A DNA stretch of 64,000 nt from Streptomyces sp. NBC_00078 (GCF_026343335.1 NZ_JAPELX010000001.1:2728001-2792000), one strand, 5' to 3'. Counted from the first letter of the stretch, positions 32,555-41,561 are shown. Made by a program: numbers and translations. The notes: generated from the sequence alone by a model not told the origin.

Positions 32555-33709
32555 ATGACGCGAGAGATCCACGGCACCGTCGCGGACGGGTTCGAGGCGG
32601 TGCGTGAGGAGTTCGCCGCGTTCGTGGCGGGGGAACCGGCCGACTACGAGGGACAGTTGTGCGCGTATGTGCACGGCCGGAAGGTCGTCGACCTGTGGGC
32701 CGGTGACGGCAACGACGCCGAGTCGCTGTACGCGGTCTTCTCGTCGACCAAGGGCGCCGCGCACCTGGTCGTCGCACTCCTCGTGCAGGACGGCACGCTC
32801 GAACTGGACCGCAAGGTGACGTACTACTGGCCGGAGTTCGGGGCCGAGGGCAAGGCCGCGCTGACGCTGCGGGACCTGCTCGCGCACCGCGCCGGGCTGA
32901 TCGGGCTGGACGCCGGGTTCACCAGGGCCGAGCTGGCCGACGACCGCGTGGTCGCCGAACGACTCGCCGACCAGCGGCCGTTCTGGCGGCCGGGCACGGC
33001 CTTCGGCTACCACGCGCTCGTCATCGGCGCACTCACCGGTGAGGTGGTGCGCCGGGCCACCGGCCACACCCTCCAGGAGGTGTACGAGGAGCGGGTGCGG
33101 GTGCCGTACGGCCTGGACTTCTTCCTCGGGCTGCCCGAGGTGCTGGAGCCCCGCTTCCGGCCGGTGCAGCCGATGGCTCCGACGTCGAGGCAGCAGGCCG
33201 CGCTGGACGCGACGCCGAGGGGCCCGCACACGCTCGCCTCGATCGCGCTCAACACACAGGTGCCCGAGCCGGGGGACCTGACGGACTACGCCAACTCCCG
33301 CACCGTGCGCGCCAAGGGCCCGGCGTCGGCGGGCGGGGTGGCCGCCGCGCGCGGACTGGCCGGGATGTACGCGGCGGCGATCAGCGAGGTGGCCGGGCGG
33401 CCGCCGTTGCTGAAGCCGGACACCGTCGCCGAGGTCGGCCAGATCCACTCCATCGGCTACGACCTGGTGACCCGCATGCACAGTGCCTTCGGCCTCGGCT
33501 TCCAGGCGACGGCGGATGCCTGGCACCCGTTCCTGGGCGCCGGCTCGTTCGGCCACAGCGGTGCGGCAGGCTCACAGGCGTTCGCGGACCCTCGCAGTGG
33601 ACTGGCCTACGGCTACACCCGCCGCCGCTGCGCCTTCCCGGGCGGCGGAGCGGCCTCGGAGAACGCGCGGCTGGTGAGGGCCGTGCACACGGCGGCGCTG
33701 GCCGTCTGA
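32555..33709 (+). CDS. Serine hydrolase (beta-lactamase/EstB type)
   Basis: This 384-residue protein of the class C beta-lactamase-like esterase group is probably cytoplasmic (no signal peptide). The catalytic SxxK is in VFSSTKGAAHLVV, the tyrosine motif in FGYHALVIGALTGEVV and the third motif in GSFGHSGAAGSQAF. The N-terminal region VADGFEAVREEFAAFV and WAGDGNDAESLYAV fits EstB-type carboxylesterases. The ATG 32555 is preceded by GGAG. Its substrate is unknown. The gene ends at a bidirectional terminator shared with ohr. Confidence 0.9.
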   Translation: MTREIHGTVADGFEAVREEFAAFVAGEPADYEGQLCAYVHGRKVVDLWAGDGNDAESLYAVFSSTKGAAHLVVALLVQDGTLELDRKVTYYWPEFGAEGKAALTLRDLLAHRAGLIGLDAGFTRAELADDRVVAERLADQRPFWRPGTAFGYHALVIGALTGEVVRRATGHTLQEVYEERVRVPYGLDFFLGLPEVLEPRFRPVQPMAPTSRQQAALDATPRGPHTLASIALNTQVPEPGDLTDYANSRTVRAKGPASAGGVAAARGLAGMYAAAISEVAGRPPLLKPDTVAEVGQIHSIGYDLVTRMHSAFGLGFQATADAWHPFLGAGSFGHSGAAGSQAFADPRSGLAYGYTRRRCAFPGGGAASENARLVRAVHTAALAV

Positions 33710-33747
33710 GCACCGGACCGGCGGACGTGCCGCTCGACGAGCAGGCA

Positions 33748-33782
33748 AGAGGCCGCACCCCACGTCCAAGGGTGCGGCCTCT
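33748..33782. terminator. Bidirectional terminator between serine hydrolase and ohr
   Basis: A perfect 13-bp stem (33748-33760 with 33770-33782) with a 9-base loop lies between convergent stops. Confidence 0.8.
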
Positions 33783-33801
33783 CGCGTACGCAACGAGCGC
33801 G

Positions 33802-34236
33802 TCAGGCAAGCGTCACGGTGATGTTGCCGCGGGTCGCCTTCGAGTACGGGCAGACCTGGTGGGCCTTCTCCAGGAGGCCCGTCGCGGTGTTCGCGTCGAC
33901 GTTCGGGATCTCGGCGGAGATTTGGACGATGATCCCGAAACCGTCGTCGTTCTTGCCGATGCCGATTTTCGCGGTGATGGTCGAGCCGGTGATGTCGGCC
34001 TTCTCCTGGCGGGCGACGACGCCCAGCGCGCCCTGGAAGCAGGCGCTGTAACCGGCCGCGAACAGCTGCTCCGGGTTGGTGCCGGCGCCGTTGCCGCCCA
34101 GTTCCCTGGGCGGGTTGACGACGACGTCGAGCTTGCCGTCGTCGGTGGCGACCCGGCCGTCGCGACCGTTCGTTGCGGTGGCGACGGCCGTGTACAGGAC
34201 GTCGGCCTGCTGAATGCCGGTCTGCTGGATGGACAT
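33802..34236 (-). CDS. ohr: Organic hydroperoxide resistance protein Ohr
   Basis: This 144-residue Ohr/OsmC-fold peroxidase reduces organic and fatty acid hydroperoxides with lipoyl-dependent recycling. The two active cysteines are in GYSACFQGAL and HQVCPYSKATRGN, and the arginine/glutamate partners lie in NPEQLFAAG and the N-terminal half. The Shine-Dalgarno is AGGAGG upstream of ATG 34236. There is no OhrR gene beside it; the MarR protein at 35440 is separated by one gene and has its own promoter sites, so its involvement is uncertain. Confidence 0.95.
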   Translation of the reverse strand: MSIQQTGIQQADVLYTAVATATNGRDGRVATDDGKLDVVVNPPRELGGNGAGTNPEQLFAAGYSACFQGALGVVARQEKADITGSTITAKIGIGKNDDGFGIIVQISAEIPNVDANTATGLLEKAHQVCPYSKATRGNITVTLA

Positions 34237-34341
34237 GCGGTTGTCTTCCTCCTCGGTCCGCCGCGACTCGCGCCCACGATCGACGACGGTTTCGGAAAGA
34301 AGTTATCGCATACCGGAAAGTCGGCGACAGGCCTGGAGTCG

Positions 34342-35340
34342 TCAGAGCTTGACGATCATCTTCCCCGTGTTGTCACCGCGCAGGACACCGAGGAAGGCCT
34401 CCAGGTTGTTCTCGATGCCCTCGGCGACGGTCTCGCGGTACTTCAGCTGCCCCGAGGCGACCCAGGGACCGACCTCCTGCACGAACTCGGGCTGCAGGTC
34501 GTAGTGGTCGCCGACGAGAACGCCCTCGACGCGGAGGCGGTTCTGCAGGATCTTGACCATGTTGCGCGGGCCGACGGCCGGCTCGGTCGAGTTGTACTGC
34601 GAGATCATGCCGCAGATCACGGCCCGTCCCTTGAGGTTGAGCGCGCCGATCGCGGCCTCCAGGTGCTCGCCGCCGACGTTGTCGAAGTAGACGTCGATAC
34701 CGTCGGGGGCGGCCTGCTTGAGCTGCTCCCAGACCGGGCCGTTCTTGTAGTTGAAGGCGGCGTCGAAGCCGTACTCCTCGATGAGGACCTTGACCTTCTC
34801 GTCGGAGCCGGCGGAGCCGATGACCCGTGAGGCGCCCTTGAGTTTGGCGATCTGGCCGACCTGGCTGCCGACGGCACCGGCGGCGCCGGAGACGAAGACG
34901 GCGTCGCCCTCCTTGAAGGCGCCGACCCGCAGCAGGCCCGCGTACGCCGTCAGGCCGGTCATGCCGAGGACGCCGAGGTACGTGCTCAGCGGCGCGGCCT
35001 CCGGGTCGACCTTGACGGCGGTCTTCGCGTCCACGACCGCGTACTCGCGCCAGCCGAGGAAGTGCAGGACGTGGTCGCCCACGGCCACGCCCTCGGCATT
35101 GGAGGCGATGACCTCGCCGACCGCGCCGCCCTGCATGACCTTGCCGAGCTCGAAGGGCGCGACGTACGACTTCGCCTCGCTCATGCGGCCGCGCATGTAC
35201 GGGTCGACGGAGAGGTACTGGTTGCGTACCAGCACCTGCCCCTCGCCCGGCGTCCCGACCTCGGTCTCGACCAGGGCGAAGTCCTCTGGCTTCGGCCAGC
35301 CGACGGGACGGCTGAGCAGGTGCCATTCGCGGTTGATCAT
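34342..35340 (-). CDS. NADP-dependent medium-chain oxidoreductase (zinc-free MDR)
   Basis: This 332-residue enzyme of the leukotriene B4 12-hydroxydehydrogenase/alkenal reductase group begins INREWHLLSRPVGWPKPEDF. The NADP motif is SGAAGAVGSQVGQIAKLKG, with SDEKVKVL after it. YKNGPVWEQLKQAAPDGIDVYFDNVGG is typical. There are no zinc ligands. It reduces enones or quinones. It is divergent from a MarR gene across two palindromes, so it is probably repressed by that MarR and induced by electrophiles, which is inference from arrangement. Confidence 0.93.
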   Translation of the reverse strand: MINREWHLLSRPVGWPKPEDFALVETEVGTPGEGQVLVRNQYLSVDPYMRGRMSEAKSYVAPFELGKVMQGGAVGEVIASNAEGVAVGDHVLHFLGWREYAVVDAKTAVKVDPEAAPLSTYLGVLGMTGLTAYAGLLRVGAFKEGDAVFVSGAAGAVGSQVGQIAKLKGASRVIGSAGSDEKVKVLIEEYGFDAAFNYKNGPVWEQLKQAAPDGIDVYFDNVGGEHLEAAIGALNLKGRAVICGMISQYNSTEPAVGPRNMVKILQNRLRVEGVLVGDHYDLQPEFVQEVGPWVASGQLKYRETVAEGIENNLEAFLGVLRGDNTGKMIVKL

Positions 35341-35372
35341 GACGAGAGCCTTTCCGGGCGTGGGAAAAATAC

Positions 35373-35411
35373 TTCAGTACCTGAAACAACCATGCTCCTG
35401 AATATTTCAGG
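35373..35411. promoter_or_regulatory. Two MarR operator-like palindromes
   Basis: TTCAGTACCTGAA (35373-35385) and CCTGAATATTTCAGG (35397-35411) share the half-site TTCAGG/CCTGAA. The second overlaps the -35 region of marR (TTTCAG, 17 bases from TATTCT at 35428). The distance between their centres is 25 bases. Confidence 0.8.
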
Positions 35412-35439
35412 TTGTCAAGTAACGGGGTATTCTGGAGCC

Positions 35440-35877
35440 ATGTCCACCCCAGAGAAGTCCCGCCGGCCCGACGCCCTGACCATGGAGGTCGTCGAGCTCA
35501 TCGGCGACGTCGTGGCCCGGTTCTACGCGGACTACGAGGAGGCGGCCGGCGAGCACACGCTGACCGGCGCGCAGGCGCGGCTGCTGAGCCTGCTGTCGCT
35601 GGAGCCGCTGCCGATGCGCAAGCTGGCACAGAAGCTGAAGTGCGAGCCGTCGAACGTCACCGGGATCGTGGACCGGCTGGAGTCACGGGGGCTGGTCGAG
35701 CGCCGCCCCGATCCGGCCGACCGGCGAGTGAAGCTGGCGGCGGCGACGGACGAGGGACTGCGGGTCGCCCGTTCCCTGCGGGACGGGTTGCGCTTCGCAC
35801 GGGAGCCGCTTGCCGGGCTGTCGGACGAGGAGCGGCTGTCTTTGCGGGATTTGCTACGGCGCATGCTGGCGGCGTAG
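35440..35877 (+). CDS. MarR-family regulator
   Basis: This 145-residue winged-helix regulator has LTGAQARLLSLLSLEPLPMRKLAQKLKCEPSNVTGIVDRLESRGLVERRPDPADRR as recognition region and wing (quoted in family terms: residues about 44-98). It is divergent from the MDR oxidoreductase with twin palindromes between, the classical arrangement for MarR autoregulation. ATG 35440 lies six bases after TATTCT, consistent with a leaderless mRNA. A single Cys in LKCEPSN near the recognition helix could sense electrophiles, which is speculative. Confidence 0.92.
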   Translation: MSTPEKSRRPDALTMEVVELIGDVVARFYADYEEAAGEHTLTGAQARLLSLLSLEPLPMRKLAQKLKCEPSNVTGIVDRLESRGLVERRPDPADRRVKLAAATDEGLRVARSLRDGLRFAREPLAGLSDEERLSLRDLLRRMLAA

Positions 35878-35945
35878 CCGAGTCCCGGCACTTGAGCGGC
35901 GCCGAGCGGGCCGGGACGCACCACCCCGGCCCAGAAGCACCGCCC

Positions 35946-36740
35946 TCAGCTGCACCACCAGAGGAACCGGTTGCACGTCTGCGACGGTGACGGATCCGGG
36001 GTGGGGTCCGAGGTGGTCGGGGCCGAGGTCGCGGTGGGGGTCGGAGCGGGGGCCGGGTTCGCGGGGGCCGCGGTGCCGCCGGTGCCCGCAGCGGGTGATT
36101 CCGCACCCTTGGAGGGCTTGCCCTCGTCGCCCTTCGTGGATTTGTCCGTCGGGGACTTCGACGCGGACGGCGAGGCCGACGGGGTCCCGGTTTCGGAGTC
36201 CGCCCCTCCGCCGCCCGCCTTGCCGCCCACCGGCTTCGCGGTGCCGCCGGCCTCCACCGAGGCCGATCCGTCCGCCGAGTCGTCCCCTGCGGCGGCCGGC
36301 TTGGGGCTGGAGAAGGGCGCGTCCATGCCCAGTTCGGCAAGGCTGAGGCCGCCCGCCGCGAGCACGGCGGCCGTGGTGATCAGCAGCACCCGGCGCCTGC
36401 GCCTGCGATGCGCGGCGGCCTTTCGATCACGACGGCTCGCGCCGCCCGCGCGACCGGCACCCCTGCCGCCATGCCCCCGCCCACGGCCCTGTGCGCGCCG
36501 TGCGGCCCGGCCGACCGGCTCATCGGGGTCCTCAGCGTCTTCGGCGACTTCCCCGCCCCCGTCGCCACGGACGCTCTCCTCGTCGCCGTACGGGCCCTCC
36601 TGGCCCTCGTACGGCCCACCCCCACGCCCAGGCGCGTCGCCGTGGTCCACGTGCGCGCGAAGTTCTTCGACCGGCGCGCCGCACCCGGGACAGGCGAGAG
36701 CGCCATTCAGGTGCCGTCGGCACGGGTGGCAGTAGTCCAT
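35946..36740 (-). CDS. Zinc-ribbon, single-pass membrane protein with Pro/Ser/Thr-rich tail
   Basis: This 264-residue protein has no recognised enzymatic domain. Order: zinc ribbon MDYCHPCRRHLNGALACPGC with paired CxxC; a Gly/Asp/Glu-rich linker; a very basic stretch (HRRRRRR); a transmembrane helix (VLLITTAAVLAAGGLSLAEL); and an extracytoplasmic tail rich in Ala, Pro, Ser and Thr that ends NRFLWWCS. A cytoplasmic metal-binding ribbon and an outer tail suggest a sensor or anchor. Similar Streptomyces proteins exist but their role is unknown. The start ATG 36740 follows TACTCT by nine bases. Confidence 0.75.
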   Translation of the reverse strand: MDYCHPCRRHLNGALACPGCGAPVEELRAHVDHGDAPGRGGGPYEGQEGPYGDEESVRGDGGGEVAEDAEDPDEPVGRAARRAQGRGRGHGGRGAGRAGGASRRDRKAAAHRRRRRRVLLITTAAVLAAGGLSLAELGMDAPFSSPKPAAAGDDSADGSASVEAGGTAKPVGGKAGGGGADSETGTPSASPSASKSPTDKSTKGDEGKPSKGAESPAAGTGGTAAPANPAPAPTPTATSAPTTSDPTPDPSPSQTCNRFLWWCS

Positions 36741-37051
36741 GACGCGGGAAGAGTAAGTTCCACACAGGCGGCGTTCATAGTCACGCCTGTGAAAGTTGTG
36801 TAGGGAACCAGCCGTTCCGGCATGGCGAGTTGAGGGCAACCCCTGGAACCTCTCGGGCATCTCCCCCGATCGCGCCGAAACCGTCTTCGAAAAGCCTATC
36901 GAAAGCAGTGTCGAAACTGTTATGTGTGCGACCCATTGACACTCCTGCCGCCCCGTCCTTACTGTCACGCCAGCATTTCGAACGCGTGACGAAATTTCGA
37001 ACGCGCCCACCGAGCAAACACACACAGACGACGCAGCAAGGGGCAACTGCC
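36741..37051. promoter_or_regulatory. Divergent region upstream of sugar acid dehydratase
   Basis: These 311 bases lie between the zinc-ribbon gene and the dehydratase gene. The part 36850-37010 is AT-richer and holds several TTCGAA-type boxes, including the IclR-like sites listed separately; AAGGGG for the dehydratase lies at about 37038. Confidence 0.6.
36974..37003 (+). promoter_or_regulatory. Candidate IclR sites before dehydratase gene
   Basis: TTTCGAACGCG occurs twice (from 36976 and 36995), and the second copy is part of the palindrome CGAAATTTCG (36990-36999). Similar boxes lie before the U32-like gene (39292) and iclR (58907). Confidence 0.65.
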
Positions 37052-38209
37052 GTGCGCATCACCGGAATCAGCACACACGTGGTCGGGACGCCGTGGCGCA
37101 ACCTGACATACGTCCAGGTGCACACCGACGAGGGGATCACCGGAGTCGGCGAGACCCGGATGCTGGGCCACACCGACGCGCTGATCGGCTATCTGCGGGA
37201 GGCGGAGGCCAACCACATTCTGGGCTCCGATCCGTTCGCCGCGGAAGACCTCGTACGGCGGATGAAGTACGGCGACTACGGGCGCGCGGGCGAGATCGTG
37301 ATGTCCGGCATCGCGGTGATCGAGATGGCCTGCTGGGACATCAAGGGCAAGGCCCTCGGGGTGCCCGTCTGGCAGTTGCTCGGCGGCAAGGTCACGGACA
37401 AGGTCAAGGCGTACGCCAACGGCTGGTACACGACCGAGCGGACGCCCGAGGCATACCACAAGGCCGCCCAGGGGGTCATGGAGCGCGGTTACCGGGCGCT
37501 CAAGATCGACCCCTTCGGCACCGGGCAATTCGAGCTCGACCACGAGCAGACCCTGTACGCCGTGTCGCTGATCGAGGCCGTGCGCGACGCCATCGGGCCG
37601 GACGCCGAGCTGATGCTGGAGATGCACGGCCGGTTCTCGCCGGCCACCGCCATCCGTCTCGCCCGCGAGCTGGCCCCCTTCAAGCCCGCCTGGCTGGAGG
37701 AGCCCTGCCCGCCGGAGAACCTGAAGGCGCTGGAGAAGGTCGCCGCCAAGGTCGACATCCCGGTCGCCACCGGTGAGCGCATCCACGACCGGATCGAGTT
37801 CCGCGAGCTGTTCGAGAGCCAGGCCGTGGACATCATCCAGCCGGACGTCGGTCATATCGGTGGAATCTGGGAGACGCGCAAGCTCGCCGCCACCGCCGAG
37901 GCCCACTACGTGCTCGTGGCGCCGCACAACGTCGGCGGGCCCGTGCTGACCGCCGCCTCCCTCCAGGTCGGCTTCACCTCCCCCAACTTCAAGATCCTGG
38001 AGCACTTCAACGACTTCGCGGACGCGGAGATCAAGAAGGTCGTGAAGGGCGCACCGCAGGTCGTCGACGGGTACTTCCACCTCTCCGACGCCCCCGGTCT
38101 CGGCGTCGAGCTGGACACCGACGCGGCCGCCGAGTTCCCGCAGCAGCAAGCCCGGTTCGACCTGTGGGCCGAGGGCTGGGAGCAGCGTAAGCCGAAGAGC
38201 ACGCAGTGA
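37052..38209 (+). CDS. Enolase-superfamily sugar acid dehydratase (galactonate/mannonate type)
   Basis: This 385-residue mandelate racemase/muconate lactonizing family enzyme removes water from a sugar acid to give a 2-keto-3-deoxy acid. The metal ligands are visible in LMLEMHGRFSP, AWLEEPCPPEN and PVATGERIHDR, the Lys motif in ALKIDPFG, and the catalytic His in VLVAPHNVGGP. The overall sequence is closest in character to D-galactonate dehydratase-like proteins; the exact substrate (galactonate, arabinonate or fuconate) cannot be fixed. The start GTG 37052 lies behind AAGGGG. The next gene, a dehydrogenase, overlaps by four bases. IclR-like sites lie 50 bases upstream. Confidence 0.9.
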   Translation: MRITGISTHVVGTPWRNLTYVQVHTDEGITGVGETRMLGHTDALIGYLREAEANHILGSDPFAAEDLVRRMKYGDYGRAGEIVMSGIAVIEMACWDIKGKALGVPVWQLLGGKVTDKVKAYANGWYTTERTPEAYHKAAQGVMERGYRALKIDPFGTGQFELDHEQTLYAVSLIEAVRDAIGPDAELMLEMHGRFSPATAIRLARELAPFKPAWLEEPCPPENLKALEKVAAKVDIPVATGERIHDRIEFRELFESQAVDIIQPDVGHIGGIWETRKLAATAEAHYVLVAPHNVGGPVLTAASLQVGFTSPNFKILEHFNDFADAEIKKVVKGAPQVVDGYFHLSDAPGLGVELDTDAAAEFPQQQARFDLWAEGWEQRKPKSTQ

Positions 38210-39210
38210 GCAGCGCCGTCGTCATCGAGGCGCCCGGCGAGCACCGGCTCGTCGAGCACACGCCTCGTGAGCCCGCAGTCGGCGAGGCGCTCGTCCGCGT
38301 CCACGCCGTGGGCATTTGCGGCAGCGACCGTGAGGTGTACCAGGGCAACCGGCCCGAGGGATACGTCCGTTACCCCCTCACGCCCGGCCACGAGTGGTCC
38401 GGAACGGTGGAGGCGGTGGGCGCCCGGGTGCCGTCGACCCTCGTGGGCCGCAAGGTCGTGGGCGAGGGCTTCCGCAACTGCCAGGTGTGCGACCGCTGCC
38501 ACGCGGGCGAGACGACGTTGTGCACGGCCGGGTACGAGGAGACCGGGTTCACCCAGCCCGGCGCGATGGCGGGCACGCTCACCCTGCCGGCGCGGCTGCT
38601 GCATGCCCTGCAGGACGACGCGGACCTCACCGCCGCCGCCCTGCTGGAGCCCGCCGCCTGTATCGCGGCCGCCGCGATCAAGGCGAACGCGCTGCCGGGC
38701 GCGCGGGTCGCCGTGGTGGGGACCGGGACGCTCGGGATGTTCGCCGTCCAGTTCCTGAAGGCCGGATCACCGGCCGAGTTGCTGGTCGTGGGTACGCGGC
38801 TCGACCGGGCGGAGCTTTCGAAAGTTTTCGGCGCCACCGACTTCCGCACGAAGGACCAGGAGCTCCCCGACGACTTCGACGTCGTCATCGAGACGGCCGG
38901 GTCCGCGTCCGGCGCGCGCACCGCCGCCTCTCTGCTCAGGCGGGGCGGACGCCTGGTCCTGACGGGCATCCCGGGGCCGGCCGCCGAGGGGCTCGACCCG
39001 ACCGACCTGGTCGTACGGCAGCTGGAGGTGCAGACCGTCTTCGGTGCGCCGCCGGAGGCCTGGGCGCACGCGGTGCGGGCGTTCGGGGCGGGTCTGCTCA
39101 ATCCGCTGCTGCTGGTCACGCACGAGCTGCCGCTCGGTGAGTTTCCGCAGGCCATCGAGCTGGTCGGATCCGGCGATCCGAAAGTGGGCAAGGTGCTGCT
39201 TCACCCCTAG
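38206..39210 (+). CDS. Zinc-dependent medium-chain alcohol/sugar dehydrogenase
   Basis: This 334-residue dehydrogenase has the catalytic zinc site GICGSDREVY and GHEWSGTVEAVG, and the structural zinc loop CQVCDRCHAGETTLC. The coenzyme motif VAVVGTGTLGMFAVQFLK points to NAD(P). It overlaps the dehydratase gene by GTGA and so belongs to the same operon. It likely oxidises a sugar to the lactone or a 2-keto-3-deoxy acid, or a sugar alcohol; the pathway position is inference. It ends at the hairpin 39213-39257. Confidence 0.92.
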   Translation: MSSAVVIEAPGEHRLVEHTPREPAVGEALVRVHAVGICGSDREVYQGNRPEGYVRYPLTPGHEWSGTVEAVGARVPSTLVGRKVVGEGFRNCQVCDRCHAGETTLCTAGYEETGFTQPGAMAGTLTLPARLLHALQDDADLTAAALLEPAACIAAAAIKANALPGARVAVVGTGTLGMFAVQFLKAGSPAELLVVGTRLDRAELSKVFGATDFRTKDQELPDDFDVVIETAGSASGARTAASLLRRGGRLVLTGIPGPAAEGLDPTDLVVRQLEVQTVFGAPPEAWAHAVRAFGAGLLNPLLLVTHELPLGEFPQAIELVGSGDPKVGKVLLHP

Positions 39211-39212
39211 AC

Positions 39213-39257
39213 GTACGCCGGTACGGGGACGAACTGACGGCCTCCGTACCGGCGTAC
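39213..39257 (+). terminator. Hairpin after the dehydrogenase gene
   Basis: A perfect 14-bp stem (GTACGCCGGTACGG with its complement) has a 17-base loop, directly after the stop codon. It separates the dehydratase operon from the next transcript. Confidence 0.7.
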
Positions 39258-39291
39258 ACCCAGCCCCCCATGACTTGAGCCGCGAACCTCG

Positions 39292-39306
39292 TCCGAAATA
39301 TCGAAC
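39292..39306 (+). promoter_or_regulatory. Candidate IclR site before U32-like gene
   Basis: TCCGAAATATCGAAC resembles the boxes at 36990 and 58907 and lies 14 bases before the GTG start, where a bound regulator would block transcription. Confidence 0.6.
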
Positions 39307-39320
39307 ACGAAGGACAGCTT

Positions 39321-40301
39321 GTGACGACCGACGCTTCCGCCACGGCGGCCCGCCGACCCGGTGAGAAGGTGCTCACCGCTCTCGGCCTGGGTGCGCCCGC
39401 ACTCGACCCCGCCGACGCCTCGCCGCACACCTTCCCCGGCGGTGGCCGCTGGCGCACCGAGGTCCCCTCGTGCGAGGGTCCCGAAGCGCTGGCCGCCATC
39501 CTCAAGGAGTCCTCGCACCTCGATGTGCCGATCCACCGGATCAGCCAGGGCAGCGGTGTGTGGATGCTGACCGACGCCGAGATCACCGAGATGGTCGAGG
39601 CGACGGCCGAACGTGACATCGAGCTGTGCCTGTTCACCGGCCCGCGCGGCACCTGGGACATCGGCGGCTCCATTCGCTCCGACTCGCGGGGGGCCGGGCT
39701 GCGCGCACGCGGTCACGACGCCGTCGCCGGATGCATCGAAGATGCCGTCCGGGCAACGGAGTTGGGCGTCAAGTGCCTGCTCGTCGCCGACGAGGGCGTG
39801 CTGTGGACGCTGCACCGGGCGCGCACCGCCGGGATCATCCCGGCCGACACCACGCTGAAGGTGTCCGCGCTCATCGGGCCCGTCAACCCGGCCTCGTACG
39901 CGGTCTTCGAGCAGCTGGGCGCCGACTCGGTCAACGTGCCCAGCGACCTGACGCTCGATCACCTCACGGAGATCAGGCGGGTCTCCGCGGCTCCCATGGA
40001 CATGTACATCGAGGCTCCCGACGACCTCGGCGGCTACATCCGGATGTACGAGGTCGCCGAGCTGATCCGGCGCGGCGCTCCGCTGTATCTGAAGTTCGGG
40101 CTGTCCAGGAGCCCCGGCATCTACCCGTACGGCCACCACGTGCGGGACCTGACGCTGGCCACCGCCCGGGAACGGGTCCGGCGCGGCCGGCTCGCTCTCG
40201 ACCTGCTCGCCCGGCACGGGGCGGACGGCGATATGGCGCCGCTCGGCTCCCGGCTGCCGGGGTCCCTCAACCGCTTCCCCACTGAAGGCTCTGCCGGATG
40301 A
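39321..40301 (+). CDS. Peptidase U32-like TIM-barrel protein
   Basis: This 326-residue protein starts at GTG 39321 behind AAGGACA. It has a TIM-barrel-like sequence with SQGSGVWMLTDAEITEMVEA, ELCLFTGPRGTWDIGGSI, GVKCLLVADEGVLW, LIGPVNPASYAVFEQLGADSVNVPSD and LYLKFGLSRSPGIYPYG. The general look is that of U32-family proteins, but the U32 zinc/cysteine signature is not evident. It lies between a sugar acid dehydratase operon and a sugar ABC transporter and has its own IclR-like site, so an aldolase or isomerase role is possible. The activity is unknown. Confidence 0.7.
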   Translation: MTTDASATAARRPGEKVLTALGLGAPALDPADASPHTFPGGGRWRTEVPSCEGPEALAAILKESSHLDVPIHRISQGSGVWMLTDAEITEMVEATAERDIELCLFTGPRGTWDIGGSIRSDSRGAGLRARGHDAVAGCIEDAVRATELGVKCLLVADEGVLWTLHRARTAGIIPADTTLKVSALIGPVNPASYAVFEQLGADSVNVPSDLTLDHLTEIRRVSAAPMDMYIEAPDDLGGYIRMYEVAELIRRGAPLYLKFGLSRSPGIYPYGHHVRDLTLATARERVRRGRLALDLLARHGADGDMAPLGSRLPGSLNRFPTEGSAG

Positions 40302-40324
40302 CCCACGGGGACGGCGGACCCGTT

Positions 40325-40402
40325 GCGACCGGTCGCGGCCACGCGGCGGAGCAGCACCTGTCCGCAGCCTCGCGCCCCTAGGGGCACTGCCCCTCGGGGC
40401 GT
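40325..40402. repeat. Dispersed intergenic repeat, copy D, with double hairpin
   Basis: CGGTCGCGGCCACGCGGCGG and the following GCAGCCTCGCGCCCCTAGGG match the repeat family. The 3' part CCCCTAGGGGCACTGCCCCT continues with CGGGGC and can pair in two alternative ways. It lies between the U32-like gene and the ABC operon. Confidence 0.6.
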
Positions 40403-40454
40403 TTCACCAACCTCGCTCAAGATCTCGACGACGAGAAGAACAGGGACGATCACC

Positions 40455-41561
40455 ATGCGCACTCGTAGAAGCGCCCTCACCCTCATAGCCGGAGCCGCCT
40501 CCCTCGCTCTCACCCTGTCCGCCTGCGGGCAGAGCGGTGAGGGCGGCAGCAAGGAGGACAAGGGCAGCGCCAAGGGCGGCACCATCGGTATCGCGATGCC
40601 GACCAAGTCCTCCGAGCGCTGGATCGCCGACGGCAAGAACGTCGTCAAGAACCTGCAGTCCAAGGGCTACAAGACCAAGCTGGTCTACGGCGAGGACGAC
40701 CCCGACCAGCAGGTCTCGCAGATCGAGAACCTGATCACCCAGGGCGTCAAGGGCCTGATCATCGCATCGATCGACAACAAGTCGCTCAACAACGTGCTGC
40801 AGCAGGCCGCGGACGCCAAGATCCCGGTGATCTCCTACGACCGCCTGATCCTCGGCACGAAGAACGTCGACTACTACGCGTCCTTCGACAACACCAAGGT
40901 CGGTGAGCTGCAGGCCAGTTACATCGTCGACAAGCTGGGTCTGAAGAACGGCAAGGGCCCGTTCAACATCGAGCTGTTCGCCGGCTCGAACGACGACAAC
41001 AACACCAAGTACTTCTTCAACGGCGCGATGAGCGTGCTGCAGCCGTACATCGACAAGAAGAAGCTCGTCGTCAAGTCCGGCCAGACCAAGATCAACCAGG
41101 TCACCACCCTGCGCTGGGACGGCGCCACGGCGCAGAAGCGCATGGAGGACATCCTCACGTCCACGTACTCGAGCGCCAAGGTCGACGCGGTGCTGTCGCC
41201 GTACGACGGCATCTCCATCGGCATCATCGCCGCGCTCAAGTCGGACGGCTACGGCTCCTCCCGCAAGCCGCTTCCGGTCATCACCGGCCAGGACGCCGAG
41301 CTCGCCTCGGTGAAGTCGATCATCGCGGGCCAGCAGACGCAGACCGTCTACAAGGACACCCGCAAGCTCGCCGACGTGGCCGCGACCATGGTCGACGACG
41401 TCCTCAACGGCAAGAAGCCCGAGGTCAACGACACCAAGACGTACGACAACGGCACCAAGGTCGTCCCCGCCATGCTGCTGCAGCCGGTGAGCGTCGACAA
41501 GACCAACTACACCAAGGAACTGGTCGACACGGGCTACTACACGGCCGGCGAGCTGAAGTAG
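40455..41561 (+). CDS. chvE: ChvE-type multiple-sugar-binding lipoprotein
   Basis: This 368-residue exported solute-binding protein has a twin-arginine-like start [23 protein letters not shown] with lipobox cysteine Cys23. The mature part is a periplasmic-binding-protein fold of the ChvE/XylF type: [71 protein letters not shown] and [13 protein letters not shown]. ChvE proteins bind L-arabinose, galactose, xylose and similar monosaccharides. The start ATG 40455 has AGGGA upstream. It is the first gene of the transporter operon with ATPase, permease and an epimerase. Confidence 0.92.
   Translation: MRTRRSALTLIAGAASLALTLSACGQSGEGGSKEDKGSAKGGTIGIAMPTKSSERWIADGKNVVKNLQSKGYKTKLVYGEDDPDQQVSQIENLITQGVKGLIIASIDNKSLNNVLQQAADAKIPVISYDRLILGTKNVDYYASFDNTKVGELQASYIVDKLGLKNGKGPFNIELFAGSNDDNNTKYFFNGAMSVLQPYIDKKKLVVKSGQTKINQVTTLRWDGATAQKRMEDILTSTYSSAKVDAVLSPYDGISIGIIAALKSDGYGSSRKPLPVITGQDAELASVKSIIAGQQTQTVYKDTRKLADVAATMVDDVLNGKKPEVNDTKTYDNGTKVVPAMLLQPVSVDKTNYTKELVDTGYYTAGELK

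Noticed and set aside
36830-37051. Longer N-terminus of the dehydratase
   Set aside because: Contains promoter-like and IclR-like sites and no family sequence; GTG 37052 has a Shine-Dalgarno and begins at the first beta strand.
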